A stretch of DNA of 64,000 bases from Cepaea nemoralis (GCA_014155875.1 JACEFZ010028123.1:248001-312000); one strand, 5' to 3'. Counted from the first letter of the stretch, positions 11,301 to 20,934 are shown. Program-made: numbers and translations. The notes: generated by a model from the letters alone, not told the origin.

Positions 11301-13172
11301 GTCTAAATTGTTCTGTAACTGTCCTGTAGTGTTATTATTTAACTCCATTAGCCCCACATAAATATTACTTTCATATCACAACTGCTTTGAATAGGATAGA
11401 TGGGATAGAACAGAAAGAGTTAAAGTAATGACTGTTTGATATAGAGTTAAAGTAACAGATGCCTGTGATAGAAAGGGATCCATGGTGAAGTGGTCAAGCT
11501 GCCTGCGATAGAAAGTGATCCATGGTGAAGTGGTCAAGTCACCTGCAATAGAAAGGGATCCATGGTGAAGTGGTCAAGCTGCCTGCAATAGAAAGGGATC
11601 CATGGTGAAGTGGTCAAGATGCCTGTGATAAAAAGAGATCCATTGTGAAGTAGTCAAGCTGCCTGTGATAGAAAGGGATCCATGGTGAAGTGGTCAAGTC
11701 ACCTGCAATAGAAAGGGATCCATGGTGAAGTGGTCAAGCTGCCTGCAATAGAAAGGGATCCATGGTGAAGTGGTCAAGCTGCCTGTGATAGAAAGGGATC
11801 CATGGTGAAGTGGTCAAGTCACCTGCAATAGAAAGGGATCCATGGTGAAGTGGTCAAGCTGCCATGATAGAAAGGGATCCATGGCAAAGTGGTCAAGCTG
11901 CCAATGATAGAAAGGGATCCATGGTGAAGTGGTGAAGCTGCCAATGATAGAAAGGGATCCATGGTGAAGTGGTGAAGCTGCCAATGATAGAAAGGGATCC
12001 ATGGTGAAGTGGTGAAGCTGCCAATGATAGAAAGGGATCCATGGTGAAGTGGTAAAGCTGCCAATGATAGAAAGGGATCCATGGTGAAGTGGTAAAGCTG
12101 CCAATGATAGAAAGGGATCCATGGTGAAGTGGTGAAGCTGCCAATGATAGAAAGGGATCCATGGTGAAGTGGTGAAGCTGCCAATGATAGAAAGGGATCC
12201 ATGGTGAAGTGGTGAAGCTGCCAATGATAGAAAGGGATCCGTGGTGAAGCTGCCAATGATAGAAAGGGATCCATGGTGAAATGATCAAACTGCCCATTAT
12301 AGAAAAGGATCCAGTGGTGAAATGGTCAAGTCACTCGCGATAGAAAGGGATCCATGGTGAATTGGTCAAGCTGCCTGTGATACAAAGTGATACATCGTGA
12401 AGTGGTCAAGCCACCTGCGATACAAAGGGATCCACGGTGAAGTGGCCGAGCTGCCTGTTATAGAAAGGGATCCATGGTGAAGTGGCCGAGCTGCCTGTTA
12501 GAGAAAGGGATCCATGGTGAAGTGGTCAAGCCGTCGGCCGCATGCTACAATGGTCGTGAGTCGTGCGATACTTTCTACAGGCTGCTGTACAGAAAGAAAG
12601 CCTAGCCATATGGGATAGAACATGATGTAATAAAATTGTTCCTCTTACCTGTAACCACTTTATGGGTTTAATATTATTCATACATTCCATGTAAGTTACA
12701 TATTATATACTGATAGTGACATTTTAAAGATGTTATTTATACACACTTACTTGAAGTATTAATTATGTATATCTGATATTCTTTTTTAATATGTATTTTA
12801 TTTGAAGAAATTAAATGTATGCTTCTGCTGTTTTCAATATTTATTTCTTTTTGTGTGTGGTTATAATTAGGATATTCTAATATCATTTTGGCAATATCGT
12901 TTAATACTATTTACCATTTTATTTAAACAGACCGACCTGGACTCAAAAATCGAGAGAAAGTTAGCAAACTCCAGGAGCTACTAATTCAAGCCCTGCAGTC
13001 TGAGATCACTTGTTCGCACAAAGATGAGGGAGGTCTATTTCCTCGACTTCTCATGTCTATCTCCAGCCTGCGTGAACTTGGCGTCGAGCACAGGCGCATG
13101 CTGGAATCCTTGAAAGGGCAAATGAGTTTTCCTCATGACCTGTATGCAGAGACCTTTGATCTTCTTCCATGA
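5208..13172 (+). CDS. NR1-subfamily nuclear receptor, ligand-binding domain, 3' exons
   Basis: Three exons (5208-5360, 10494-10713, 12931-13172) splice in phase (0 then 1) into about 204 residues and a stop. Exon 1 carries the ligand-binding-domain signature (FAKKIPGFAELDQDDQ, then LIKGGCFE). Exon 2 carries helices 5-8 and ends in ALVLISP. Exon 3 starts DRPGLKNREKVSKLQ and ends in an AF-2-like helix, LYAETFDLL. The 'AL.LI..DRPGL...KV..LQ' block is typical of NR1 receptors (E75/Rev-erb, E78, ROR/HR3 groups). Rev-erb proteins lack a working AF-2, so retention of this helix argues against a Rev-erb orthologue. The receptor would act as a ligand-modulated nuclear transcription factor. The DNA-binding domain and promoter lie left of the window. 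The exact group cannot be settled by eye. Confidence 0.88.
5405..5490 (-). mobile_element. SINE family S1 fragment
   Basis: On the minus strand the segment shows CAAACTACTGAACATTAACT and CTTGCCAAGACATCAATGG, ending in a block like the S1 3' end (GTACAGGATATGCAGG). It sits in the receptor intron. Confidence 0.5.
5560..5820 (+). mobile_element. LINE ORF2 3'-terminal relic (LINE lineage L-WNPQG)
   Basis: One plus frame reads LRKPENSLTRKFFLWNPQG, then RRRPKHLWRRDLE, the well-known C-terminal tail of many non-LTR retrotransposon ORF2 proteins, before stops appear. Related decayed copies are at 31300-31560 and 52600-52790. It lies in the first intron of the receptor fragment. Confidence 0.7.
5821..6333. 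other. Intronic stretch, no gene recognised
   Basis: It includes a short (CAT)n run near 5828-5845 and an imperfect inverted repeat near 6133-6187 built on CAGCTGTCAGGACAGCTGAG and its partner. No coding homology was recognised. Confidence 0.4.
6334..6500. repeat. 57-bp tandem repeat, about 2.9 copies
   Basis: Units start at 6334, 6391 and 6448 with TCTTTCTGAAATGCTTTCAA. The period is 19 codons, which creates long open frames on both strands without any protein evidence. Confidence 0.95.
6830..7085. repeat. Diverged tandem duplication, about 123 bp
   Basis: Two blocks (about 6835-6955 and 6956-7080) share the order AATTGGA, GATGC, ATCACCA, GTGCACTC/GTGTACTC, AAAGAGGCCAA and GATTGGGT, with many substitutions. 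Confidence 0.5.
7167..7600. repeat. Minisatellite, 51-bp unit, about 8.5 copies
   Basis: Each unit contains ATATTCTCTGCAGCATCAGC, GATCCTAATGTGTGTAT and CCAGAATCAC. Because 51 is 17 codons, three long frames stay open through the array. The units do not look like a known protein repeat. Confidence 0.95.
7655..7800 (-). mobile_element. SINE family S1, partial
   Basis: Minus-strand text shows GAAAGCAATGGCAAACTACT and a head with box-B-like GGTTCGAAATCAA. The 3' end of the element is degraded. Confidence 0.55.
7840..10215 (-). mobile_element. 5'-truncated LINE (non-LTR retrotransposon), lineage A
   Basis: The minus strand carries the connector region and reverse transcriptase of an ORF2. Frame 10062-8230 is continuous except for one TGA at 9397-9399. 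Motifs include WWNTEVKKAVKDKKEKYKKW, IIILIWKNKG, QLGFRKNKGCTDAIFALRQL, FVDQEKAFDRVDR (palm A), GVRQGCVLSPLLF (palm B), ELLFADDQALIA (catalytic DD), KYLGSIISSNG and the tail MRFLRRKLNVSRRDK. A further C-terminal piece, GRGRPRKRWTQGIAESMR, lies out of frame near 7960-8000, beyond a 182-bp duplication. The 3' tail is a short GATGAGATGAGATGAT-type microsatellite, as in RTE-like elements. The endonuclease domain is missing, so the copy is dead on arrival. It lies in the receptor intron in antisense orientation. Clade assignment is an inference. Confidence 0.88.
8009..8372. repeat. 182-bp tandem duplication inside LINE A
   Basis: TACATCATTGCTTGTTGTGG occurs at 8009 and again at 8191, and the following 170 bases match closely. 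The duplication falls in the C-terminal part of ORF2 and displaces its normal tail. Confidence 0.9.
10494..10713 (+). CDS. Nuclear receptor exon 2 of 3 in window (LBD helices 5-8)
   Basis: The acceptor is TTTATCCCGTGCAG and the donor is CCAG followed by GTTTGTG, a slightly weak donor. The exon is 220 bp, entering in phase 0 and leaving in phase 1. Recognisable pieces are the VACVVCAPF start of helix 5, the beta-turn segment SIFLLGN, FNLSNRLNAFNL, and ALFSALVLISP. Confidence 0.88.
10714..11084. other. Receptor intron, AT-rich, nothing recognised
   Basis: The stretch following exon 2 shows no repeat unit, no conserved frame and no SINE body. Confidence 0.6.
11085..11295 (-). mobile_element. 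tRNA-derived SINE, family S2
   Basis: The minus strand starts AGGAGCCACAGTGAAATAGC, carries a box-B-like GATTCAATCTCC, then the S2 body with CATAAAAATGGGTACCAG and a tail toward GACCACTTTACCTCATG. It is close to the 1-165 copy. Confidence 0.6.
11457..12540. repeat. Minisatellite, 40-bp unit, about 27 copies, A-box-like
   Basis: Each unit contains GATAGAAAGGGATCCATGG followed by TGAAGTGGTCAAGCTGCC. The core TGGTGAAGTGG differs by one base from TGGCGAAGTGG, the pol III A-box of the S3 SINE head at 15960-16195. The last unit runs directly into an S3 SINE body (12505-12645). Units from 11850 to 12240 use TGGTGAAG in place of TGGTCAAG and are the most uniform. Several hundred bases of open frame on the minus strand come only from the repeat period. 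Confidence 0.95.
12505..12645 (+). mobile_element. SINE family S3, fused to the 40-bp array
   Basis: After the last array unit the text follows the S3 body: TCGTGCGATACTTTCTACAG, GAAAGAAAGCCTAGCCATAT, GGGATAGAAC. The same order occurs at 15960-16195 (minus) and 20825-20925 (plus). Confidence 0.65.
12646..12930. other. AT-rich intron end before terminal receptor exon
   Basis: Nothing was recognised beyond the polypyrimidine tract and acceptor just before 12931. Confidence 0.6.
12931..13172 (+). CDS. Nuclear receptor terminal exon (LBD helices 9-12, AF-2)
   Basis: The acceptor is ATTTTATTTAAACAG; the first two bases complete an Asp codon with the previous exon. The exon runs DRPGLKN, KLQELLIQAL, LFPRLLMSISSLREL, then the hydrophobic and acidic AF-2-like LYAETFDLL, and stops at TGA (13170-13172). 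An ATTAAA lies just downstream at about 13196. A damaged copy of the middle of this exon is found at 13751-13875. Confidence 0.88.
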
Positions 13173-13654
13173 ACATTATTTTAATAGAAAAGCAAATTAA
13201 ATGTTTTTGGTTCTAAATTATGCTACCTGGCAATGTAAGATACACATTCTGCCAGATATATAGTTACTTTCAAACGAAGTGTCAGCAGCTGAATATTTAA
13301 AATGATAGTGAACACATTTGCAGCCATGCTGCAGTAGTTCCTTCATTTACTTTAAAAACATTGATGCAAGTGGACACATCTATTGACTCAACAACTCATT
13401 TATTGTGTTTTTATTTTGTATGTACATATGTCTGTAAACCATATGGGATGTTACAGAAATGTAACATAAGCAATTTATTTCTTTCTGCTGCCAGACACAC
13501 ACACACACATACAAAAACTCTAAAGATTTTGCATTTTTTAATTATGAAGTTCTCTTAATGATTTCTACATCAGGTGTAGAATACATTTAAGACTTAAACA
13601 GCAAGGGAAAAATTACTTGTTAATTTTAAAACTCAAAAGACAAAGTTCATGTTT

Positions 13655-13656
<2 letters not shown>

Positions 13657-13750
<94 letters not shown>
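13657..13750. repeat. (TA)n microsatellite
   Basis: This is a pure TA tract of about 94 bp. The IYIYIY open frames on both strands are artefacts. Confidence 0.98.
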
Positions 13751-13753
<3 letters not shown>

Positions 13754-13875
13754 TGAGAGAGGTCTATTTCCTCCCGGTGTGAACTTGTCTGTTTCCTCCC
13801 GGTGTGAACTTGTGTTTCCTCTCTGTGTGAACTTGGCATCGAGCACAAGCACATGCTGGAATTCTGGCAATGATG
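13751..13875 (+). pseudogene. Displaced, rearranged copy of the terminal receptor exon
   Basis: The segment starts with AGATGAGAGAGGTCTATTTC and ends with GAACTTGGCATCGAGCACAA then GCACATGCTGGAATTC. These match the terminal exon at about 13021-13043 and 13072-13110 with few changes. The middle differs: a block like TTTCCTCCCGGTGTGAACTT is present two to three times. The copy lies about 580 bp past the stop codon, between a TA microsatellite and a LINE 3' relic. It has no open frame of its own. It is a local duplication, not an alternative exon as far as can be seen. Confidence 0.85.
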
Positions 13876-13879
13876 TATA

Positions 13880-14034
13880 GACCAAACAGAACCAAAAGAC
13901 GACGTTGACCATGTAAATAATGGACAGAGGGAATAATAAAAACCATGGGAATCACGACATATGTATCCCATAAACGGGCACTTTCCACTGTTTATGCTTC
14001 ACCTCGACACCGCAAGGTACAAGAGGAATGAGAT
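13880..14034 (+). mobile_element. LINE A 3'-end relic
   Basis: The text parallels the 3' end of the LINE at 7840-10215: GACGTTGACCATGTAAATAA, AACGGGCACTTTCCACTG and CTTCACCTCGACACCGCAAG then GTACAAGAGGAATGAGAT, followed by (AT)n. It is severely 5'-truncated. Confidence 0.75.
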
Positions 14035-14249
14035 ATATATATATATATATAGACTCAGTATGCTGTTCATAACATTTGTATACTGTATTAGAAGCATAGA
14101 TACCATACAGAGTGATTTATTCTGCCTTTGGATATTATAGATTATTCCCGGTAAACTGCAAATATAACTCAGTAATGTATTTTCTACATTAGAGATTTGC
14201 ATTCACAGGGTGAAGGATGTGTTTATTGAGTAAAGTATTAAACCTGGAT

Positions 14250-14710
14250 ACTGTGTGCTACATTACTGGTCTTGACTGCCTGTAGTGGTGTGGATACTAC
14301 ACAGATGATATATATTCCATCCAGTTATGTGAATCTACATAAATTATGTATATTCCAACTAGTGATGTGAATACAACATGAATGGTATAGATTTTTATCT
14401 ATAATGTAAATATTACAAAATGGTATAGATTCTACCTAGTGATGAGAATACTACAAAAATAGTATAGAGTCTACCCAATGGTGTGATAACAACTTAAATG
14501 ATACAGATTCAAGCAAATGATGGTAATACTAAGAATGGTATAGATTCCATTCAGTGATGTGAATACTACCCAAATGGTATAGATTTCACTCGGTGATATG
14601 AATACTTCACAATTAGCACAAATCCCACTTAGTGATTTGAGTACTTCATGAATGGTATAGATTCCACTCAGTGATGTGAATACTTCATGAATGGTATAGA
14701 TTTATGTCAT
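14250..14710. repeat. Diverged 39-bp satellite, block 1
   Basis: Units repeat the order GAATACTAC, AATGGTATAGATTCCA, CTCAGTGATGT with period about 39. The same period and core (ATAGATTCCAC, AGTGA) reappear at 17560-19260. Confidence 0.8.
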
Positions 14711-15074
14711 ATTATTTGCTTACTGCAGTAACAGTAAATATTACACCAGATGTAATGCATCCTGTAAAAGAAGTATACATTTTACCTTATATTCTTATTT
14801 CACTCTCATATTTGGTACTATTAAAGATATAAATTATACATTATACCTGAGGATTCCTTTACCATAGAAATAATAAGTATAGATTCCACCTGGTGATTTT
14901 CTGCAGACACGAAGTAGGGCAAATTCCACAGATAAGTTGCCTATTATATGAATATATAAATGGCTAGATTTCAAGCCAAAATTACCTACAGCCAGCTGTA
15001 ATGATTCATCTGGTTTACATATAAACAGATGATAGAAAATAGAAACAAAAACCCCAAAATAACCTAATGTTAAT

Positions 15075-15335
15075 TACTAGCTCACCTTATGGGAAGTACA
15101 GAAGAGAAACAGTGTAACCCACCAGGCATGTTCATAAGAGACGATTAAAGAGGATTGGCATGGACTGGCTGTCTCATCCCGTAGGAAACTTTTTGCTGCA
15201 AAATACAACCAATCCTGAACAAGTCTACTAAGAACTTGGCTGTGAACTGGCTGAGGGTCTATGTACATTGGGAGATGAAGAAGAAGAAGATATGGCATCC
15301 TGTTTATTTCTACATGTGTTAAACATATAACCATT
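15075..15335 (+). mobile_element. Dispersed repeat with GAA-rich 3' tail
   Basis: The block GTAACCCACCAGGCATG, GGATTGGCATGGACTGGCTG, CTCATCCCGTAGGAAAC, CAACCAATCCTGAACAAG, ending in GGGAGATGAAGAAGAAG, is shared in order with 21390-21570. The tail is typical of LINE 3' ends. The family is not identified. Confidence 0.6.
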
Positions 15336-15544
15336 ATGTTTATGTTATACAGATTTGTAACATGGCTTACATCACCACGAGTAGTTAAGTTGCTAAATTA
15401 TTACCTAAAATTAATATGCAAATAGGCATGGTTGCTAGATGCTAAGGTGATGTAATGGTTAATGCACTTGCTTACCACGTCAGAGGTCCCCAGTAAAGGT
15501 TTCTATTTAAACTAGTACAGCTCTGCAGGTGTTACAAGATCACT

Positions 15545-15745
15545 CATCAAAATCATAAAGAGAAGACAAATGAAATTTATGGGGCCCATCAACAGAATAT
15601 CTATAGAGAAATTACCCGTATGTGACAAAATACGAGGCAGAGGAAGAAGTCAATCCAAAACTGAAACAGCTGGGCAACACATAATAGTAAAAGCAACCCC
15701 GGCTTCATTAAAACATCACAGAGAGGATTGGAGTCTTGACAGTTG
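15545..15745 (+). mobile_element. LINE ORF2 C-terminal relic
   Basis: One plus frame reads IIKRRQMKFMGPINRIS, then RGRGRSQSKTETAGQH and HREDWS before a stop. This matches the usual 'RR...K.GH..R...RGR...W' tail of non-LTR ORF2 proteins. Confidence 0.6.
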
Positions 15746-15959
15746 ATTTCTTCTGCTGTCCTTTATCTCCCATTGGAGCATAGGTCCTCACCCAACTAAC
15801 CTCAAGCCGTTTTGTCTGTTGCTCTCTCCTGTAACTCCCTCCATATCCTCCCCCTATTAAGGCATATCTCAGCATAGTAAGATGAAGTGACCAGCCCCTT
15901 CCATGCTGTCTTTTTTCCCTAGACAGTTTTCAGAAGATTATTCAATACCGATTTTACAA

Positions 15960-16195
15960 AAATTCGCTTAAAAGTCGACAGGGTCGACTTCATTGCACCG
16001 GGTTTTATCCCATATGGCTCGATCTCTTTCCGCAGTGCGGAAAGCATCGCACAAAGCATGAACTCTGTAGCTCTAGTGACGACCCACAGGAGTCTCCGAA
16101 AAATTCAACTCGTGAACCGAAGGACGTGGCCCGGAATTGAACCCTCAACCTTCGGAGCCCGAGTTAAACGGCTTGACCACTTCGCCACGAAGACT
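15960..16195 (-). mobile_element. tRNA-derived SINE, family S3, with clear tRNA-like head
   Basis: The minus strand begins with a tRNA-like head: A-box TGGCGAAGTGGTCAAGCC, B-box GGGTTCAATTCC, and a possible 6-bp acceptor stem (CGTGGC with GCCACG). The body follows with TTTGTGCGATGCTTTCCG, GAAAGAGATCGAGCC, ATATGGGATAAAACC and GTGCAATGAAGTCGACC. Other copies are at 20825-20925 and 12505-12645. The long body makes it a SINE and not a tRNA gene. Confidence 0.75.
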
Positions 16196-16649
16196 CCCAC
16201 CCATTTTACAAGCTGGAAATACCCTATAGCTGTACTGGTTCTGGAACAAATCCTGTCACTACTGAGGATTAAACCCAGACCCACAATGTTGGTAAGCTAG
16301 CTCATTGACCACTATAATTCACAATGGCTCATAGATTACAAATGATTCTTGTGCATGGTCCAATCCGGTGATTTTCTGACTTACCTGAAAGTCATTAGTT
16401 TCATGTAAAAGTACACTGACTTGCTGAAAGTCATTGGCTTATGATTAATACAGTGTATTGTTTTATGTACATTGTACCTTACATAGTATATTGATTTTTA
16501 CATATTTCATCAGGTGACAATCCTACTGCATGAATGATATTTCTTTATTTCTAAATCATATTGCCTGAATAAATGATATAGATTCCGCTTCTAGACCTTT
16601 TTGATTTGTGATGGTCTTATTCCACTTGATGAAATTCTATAGTTACTCC

Positions 16650-16860
16650 ACTCACTGACTCACACTGGCCCTGGGTTCCATCCTCAGTAGTAGCAAGGTG
16701 GAATTTTTCTGGGACCGGGATGGCTTTGGAATAAATCTAGCCTCATAAAATTGGTAGTAGTGATTTATTTGGAAAAGTCTAGCTGGCCAGGGTAACACTG
16801 CTCATATTTTCCCATGTATGCCATTTGGTTGAAGAAAATACAGACCTAATATCATATTCC
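16650..16860 (+). mobile_element. tRNA-derived SINE, family S2, diverged
   Basis: It has a B-box-like GGGTTCCATCCTC, then the S2 body ending in CTAGCCTCATAAAATTGG. Boundaries are uncertain. A shorter related piece lies at about 16200-16330 in the opposite orientation. Confidence 0.5.
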
Positions 16861-17559
16861 CAATATGCCTAACTGGCATGTATATGGGGCTGACTATCAT
16901 CCACTGAATGACAATCTCACCACTTGACTGGAATAGACACCATCTGATTACATTTTTGCCTTGAAGCTGCATTTCTTCCACCCAGTGACAAATTTACCAT
17001 ATGAACTGCAAAACATTTGTAACCGGTGACGAACTTTACAAACCTCACTATTTACACCAAGCGACATTGTTTACAATTCAAACTGCATAGATATTCTCCG
17101 GTGACACATTTTTTGGTTTGTTTTTTACTCTATGAATTCTAATATAGGTTCTGCTTGCCTGTTGGCCGCTACTAACAAAGTTGTCTACCCAGTTGTGTTC
17201 TGTTCTGAATGACTAATATAATTCCATAATTCCACACACTGTTGGTGGATGATTGATGTAATTTTTACCAAATGATGTGTTTATGTAATTGTATATTTGG
17301 TACAGGCTGAAAGGTTTACTGAAAGATTGGCATAGATTTCATATGGTATGACATTATTAAATTGTAATTAACTCTTTAACCAACATAACATCTGACCATA
17401 CCAGACTTCACTCATTTAGAACAATATTTAACATTTTAAAAATATAATAAGAAAACAGTTTGTTTAACATTTGATCAATTACAGCTGAAATTATAGACAC
17501 ACATCTGGATGAACAATGTACATAAATTAAATGTTATTCCTATATTTTAATCATTTCAC

Positions 17560-19260
17560 ATAAATTCCACTGTTAATGTATGATTAACATAGATGCCACC
17601 CAGTGAAACTAATACTATAATATTGTATGATTAACACCATTTCCACTCAGTTATATTATGTTTCTGTATGATTGACAGAGATTCCAATCATTGACACTGT
17701 TGATGAATGATTGATGTAAATTCTACCCAGTGGCATTGTTAATATAATATACGTTAATGTGAAATACTTTAATATCAAATAACTCATAAAAGGTTAAAAA
17801 CAACCTTTTTCACACCATGAAGTGTATTGCGTACATGGTGCTAGTCCATATTTTTAGTTCATTAAACTCTCGCTCAATAATGTGGTCAATATTACGCCGG
17901 CCGCCATTACTTCCCATAATTTTCTGGTACTCATTATAGGCGAGTCAGCCTGGAAGCCAAGATCAGTAACAAATAATCAATGGAGATTCCAGCACATGAC
18001 CACAAGGTCAGCAGGCAAGCACTCAAACTATTGCCCTATGGCAGCTCCCTACTGTTATTGGAGGACTGATAAAAATTCCACCCTGTGACACATTTAATGT
18101 ATGATTGATTTAAATTCCACCAAATGGCACTGCTAATGTATGATTGATATAAACTCAACCCTGTGACGCGATTAATATATGATTGATTTAAATTCCACCA
18201 AATGGCACTGCTAATGTATGATTGATATAAACTCAAACCAGTGACACTGTTAATGTATGGTTGATATAAATTCCACCAAATGGCACTGCAAATGTATGAT
18301 TGATATAAATTCCACCAAATGGCACTGCTGATGTATGATTGATATAAACTCAACCCAGTGACACTGTTAATGTATGATTGATATAAATTCCACCAAATGG
18401 CCCTGCTAATGTATGATTGATATAAATTCCACCAAATGGCACTGCTAATGTATGATTGATATAAACTCAACCCAGTGACACTGTTAATGTATGATTGATA
18501 TAAATTCCACCAAATGGCCCTGCTAATGTATGATTGATATAAACTCAATCCAGTGACACTATTAATGTATGATTGATATAAATTCTACCAAATGGCACTG
18601 CAAATGTATGATTGATATAAATTCCACCTATTGGCACTGTTAATGTATGATTGATATAAATTCCACTAAATGGCACTGCTAATGTAGGACTGATATATAA
18701 ACTCAACCAAGTAACACTCTGTTAAGGTATGATTGATATAAATTACACCTCGTGGCACTGTTAATGTTTGATTGATATAGATTCCACCCAGTGATACTCT
18801 CTTTCTGTATGACTGGCACTGATTCCACCAAGTGACCCTAATACTGTATGATTGACATAGATTCCACTAAATGACCATACTCTTACTGTATGGTTGACAT
18901 AGATTCCACCTAGTGACTCTTTACTGTAATGATTGACATAAATTCCAACAAGCGACTCTGTTACTGTATGATTGACATAGATTCCAACAAGCGACTGTTA
19001 CAATATGATTGACATAGATTGCACTAAACGACCACTCTCTTATGGTATGATTGACATAGATTCCACCAAACAACCACTTTCTTACTGTATGATTGACATA
19101 CATTCCACCAAGCAACTCTTACTGTATGATTGACATAGATTTCACCAAGTAACTCTCTTACTGTATGATTGATATAGATTCCACCAAGCAACTCTCTTAC
19201 TGTATGATTGACATAGATTCCACCTAGTGACCCTGTTACTGTATGATTGGCATAGTTCAG
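17560..19260. repeat. 39-bp satellite, block 2, with 78-bp higher order
   Basis: The unit is TGTATGATTGATATAAATTC plus a variable CCACCAAATGGCACTG (type A) or CAACCCAGTGACACTG (type B) end. From about 18060 to 18650 types A and B alternate regularly and are well conserved. Outside this core the units decay (GACATAGATTCCACCAAG types to 19260; scattered relics back to about 16500). The long minus-strand frame of about 170 residues is produced by this repeat. Confidence 0.9.
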
Positions 19261-19813
19261 TGACTGAGATAAACTATTTAGTTTTTAAATAACTGCAAAC
19301 TTTGAATTTTAAACAAACACCGGTGAATATTATGAGATCTGTTTTACCTCCTAAACAGAAGGCAAAAAATAACAGTATACATGAGACATCATTAGTATTT
19401 GTGCTGTTTTCTATGCTGAAATAGATGTTGGAGAAATATTTCAAATGTAACTGGGCTTACATGATGGTGGATACATTGGAACAGTCAAGTTCATGCTCTG
19501 TTTTGTAATGTTCAATGAAAACTAGTGCGCATATAAAGAGATAACCCAGCATTTGTTAATTCAATGTAAAGATTCAAAATGTTGATCTCAGTATGGCAAT
19601 CTATCCTTGTATCGGGTCATATGGTGACAATAGCTGTGATATATAAATATAACATACATACTGTTTATATTCTTACTATGTTAAAATCATTTCTGTTACA
19701 TTTGTACATTTTCTATTGTGTTTTAATAATTGTAGTTAGTTCTTAGTGAATTGTTTATGATTTCATGGCAGATTTTCCAGCATTTTCTTATTTCGTATCA
19801 TATTGGGATTTAG
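19261..19813. other. Stretch before the WD-like exon, nothing firm
   Basis: The stretch is AT-rich with several stop codons in all frames. No second WD-like exon could be assigned, although one would be expected if the 19814 exon is real. Confidence 0.4.
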
Positions 19814-19939
19814 GATGTGCGATTATGGAGCCGGGAATCACTAACCACATTTAACAGTCAAGTCGTCGATGGCATCAGTGATGTGGCCATTTTGTCAAAT
19901 AAGAACTTAGTTGCGGCTGTAAATCAGAAAGAAAAATAA
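19814..19939 (+). CDS. Putative terminal exon of a WD-repeat-like protein
   Basis: A pyrimidine-rich tract and a GGGATTTAG acceptor precede a 41-codon frame that ends in TAA at 19937-19939. It begins DVRLWSRESL and continues ISDVAILSNKNLVAAVN, which fits the end of one WD40 blade (V.LW) and a following strand. The stop codon overlaps an AATAAA poly(A) signal (19935-19940), with a second at 19939-19944, as expected for a terminal exon with a very short 3' UTR. No partner exons were found in the window, so the protein cannot be named. A chance open frame remains possible. Confidence 0.5.
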   Translation, partial: DVRLWSRESLTTFNSQVVDGISDVAILSNKNLVAAVNQKEK

Positions 19940-19944
19940 ATAAA

Positions 19945-20824
19945 TTTAAAAAAGCTTTTGTAATTAACCATGTGTCTTAGTTATCCTGTCTATACATTTT
20001 TTTTTTCTTGTAAAATGCATTTTATGTCATTTAATCAGCTTTTATTTAATGGAATAAATAAGGTGAACAGAAGTTTGAGTTGTAAATTTATTACAGACAA
20101 ATAGAGTTCAGAAGCTCAACTTGAAAATTAAGTTTGAAATACATATTACAGAAATGTACCTGAAGTGGACAACTGACCTTTTATTGTAGATTTTTAAAAT
20201 GCATATTTAGGTCTAGTTATGTTTGATACTTCATTGCTTTGGTTGCATTTGTTGGAAATGTTTGTGTGAACATGTACAGGAAACTTCTACCGGTTTTGAG
20301 AAATTACAATACTTGTTCATGAATATGGCGTAATCATGCAACTTTGTGAGCTAAAATAGGAACATCTTGGAGAAAAGACAAAGAAGGGGGAGATAAATGT
20401 CTGTATATTTGTGGGCAAACATTTTACACAAATATGCATGGCTTAGGGAAATTTGTCTTGTATCCACATTTGCTATGGATTTGATTGCCTCAATGTTTAT
20501 GTGCACATTTATAATATGGTTAAAACTGTTTGCATTACAACTTCAACCGACAGAAATAGACTGCTTTTTGCTATAACCTGAGAAAGATATAATATCAGGG
20601 TTTTTTTGGCAGACAGTCATGTTGCAGAGAAAGACTCCATGCATTACTGTACATATTGTGAATACAAATTCAGAGATTCTAGGCATTGACTTGTACGCAG
20701 GAAACAATGGATGGTGACATGTTAGTTACATGCCTTGTCTGTCGTAGCTGTGCTTAGTTGGGAGTGATGTTCGCACGCTTGCATTCAGTCCATAATTTTT
20801 ATAGTGATTATGTCTATCATTCTC
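19945..20824. other. AT-rich intergenic stretch, nothing recognised
   Basis: I see no repeat unit, SINE body or conserved frame. An extra AATAAA lies near 20050. Confidence 0.5.
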
Positions 20825-20925
20825 GTATACACTGGAGCTAAGGGCTTTGTGCTTTGGGAAAGAGACCGAGTCATGTGGGATAAAACTCGGTGCAAGGAAG
20901 TCGACCCTTTTACCTTGAACCCCTC
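20825..20925 (+). mobile_element. SINE family S3, 5'-truncated
   Basis: GGGCTTTGTGCTTTGGGAAA, GAGACCGAGTCATGTGGG, ATAAAACTCGGTGCAAGG and AAGTCGACCC follow the S3 body order. The tRNA-like head is missing. Confidence 0.65.
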
Positions 20926-20934
20926 CTGTTTATA

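Noticed and set aside
11814..12297. Three minus frames of 134-151 aa
   Set aside because: They read the 40-bp array; 40 is not a multiple of three, so the frames cycle through the same peptides in turn, as expected from a repeat.
11457..12540. Possible CRISPR array
   Set aside because: The units are directly adjacent with no unique spacers, and the DNA is eukaryotic.
16110..16195. Possible tRNA gene on the minus strand
   Set aside because: A and B boxes are good, but the cloverleaf is imperfect and the sequence continues into a body shared with other copies, so it is a SINE head.
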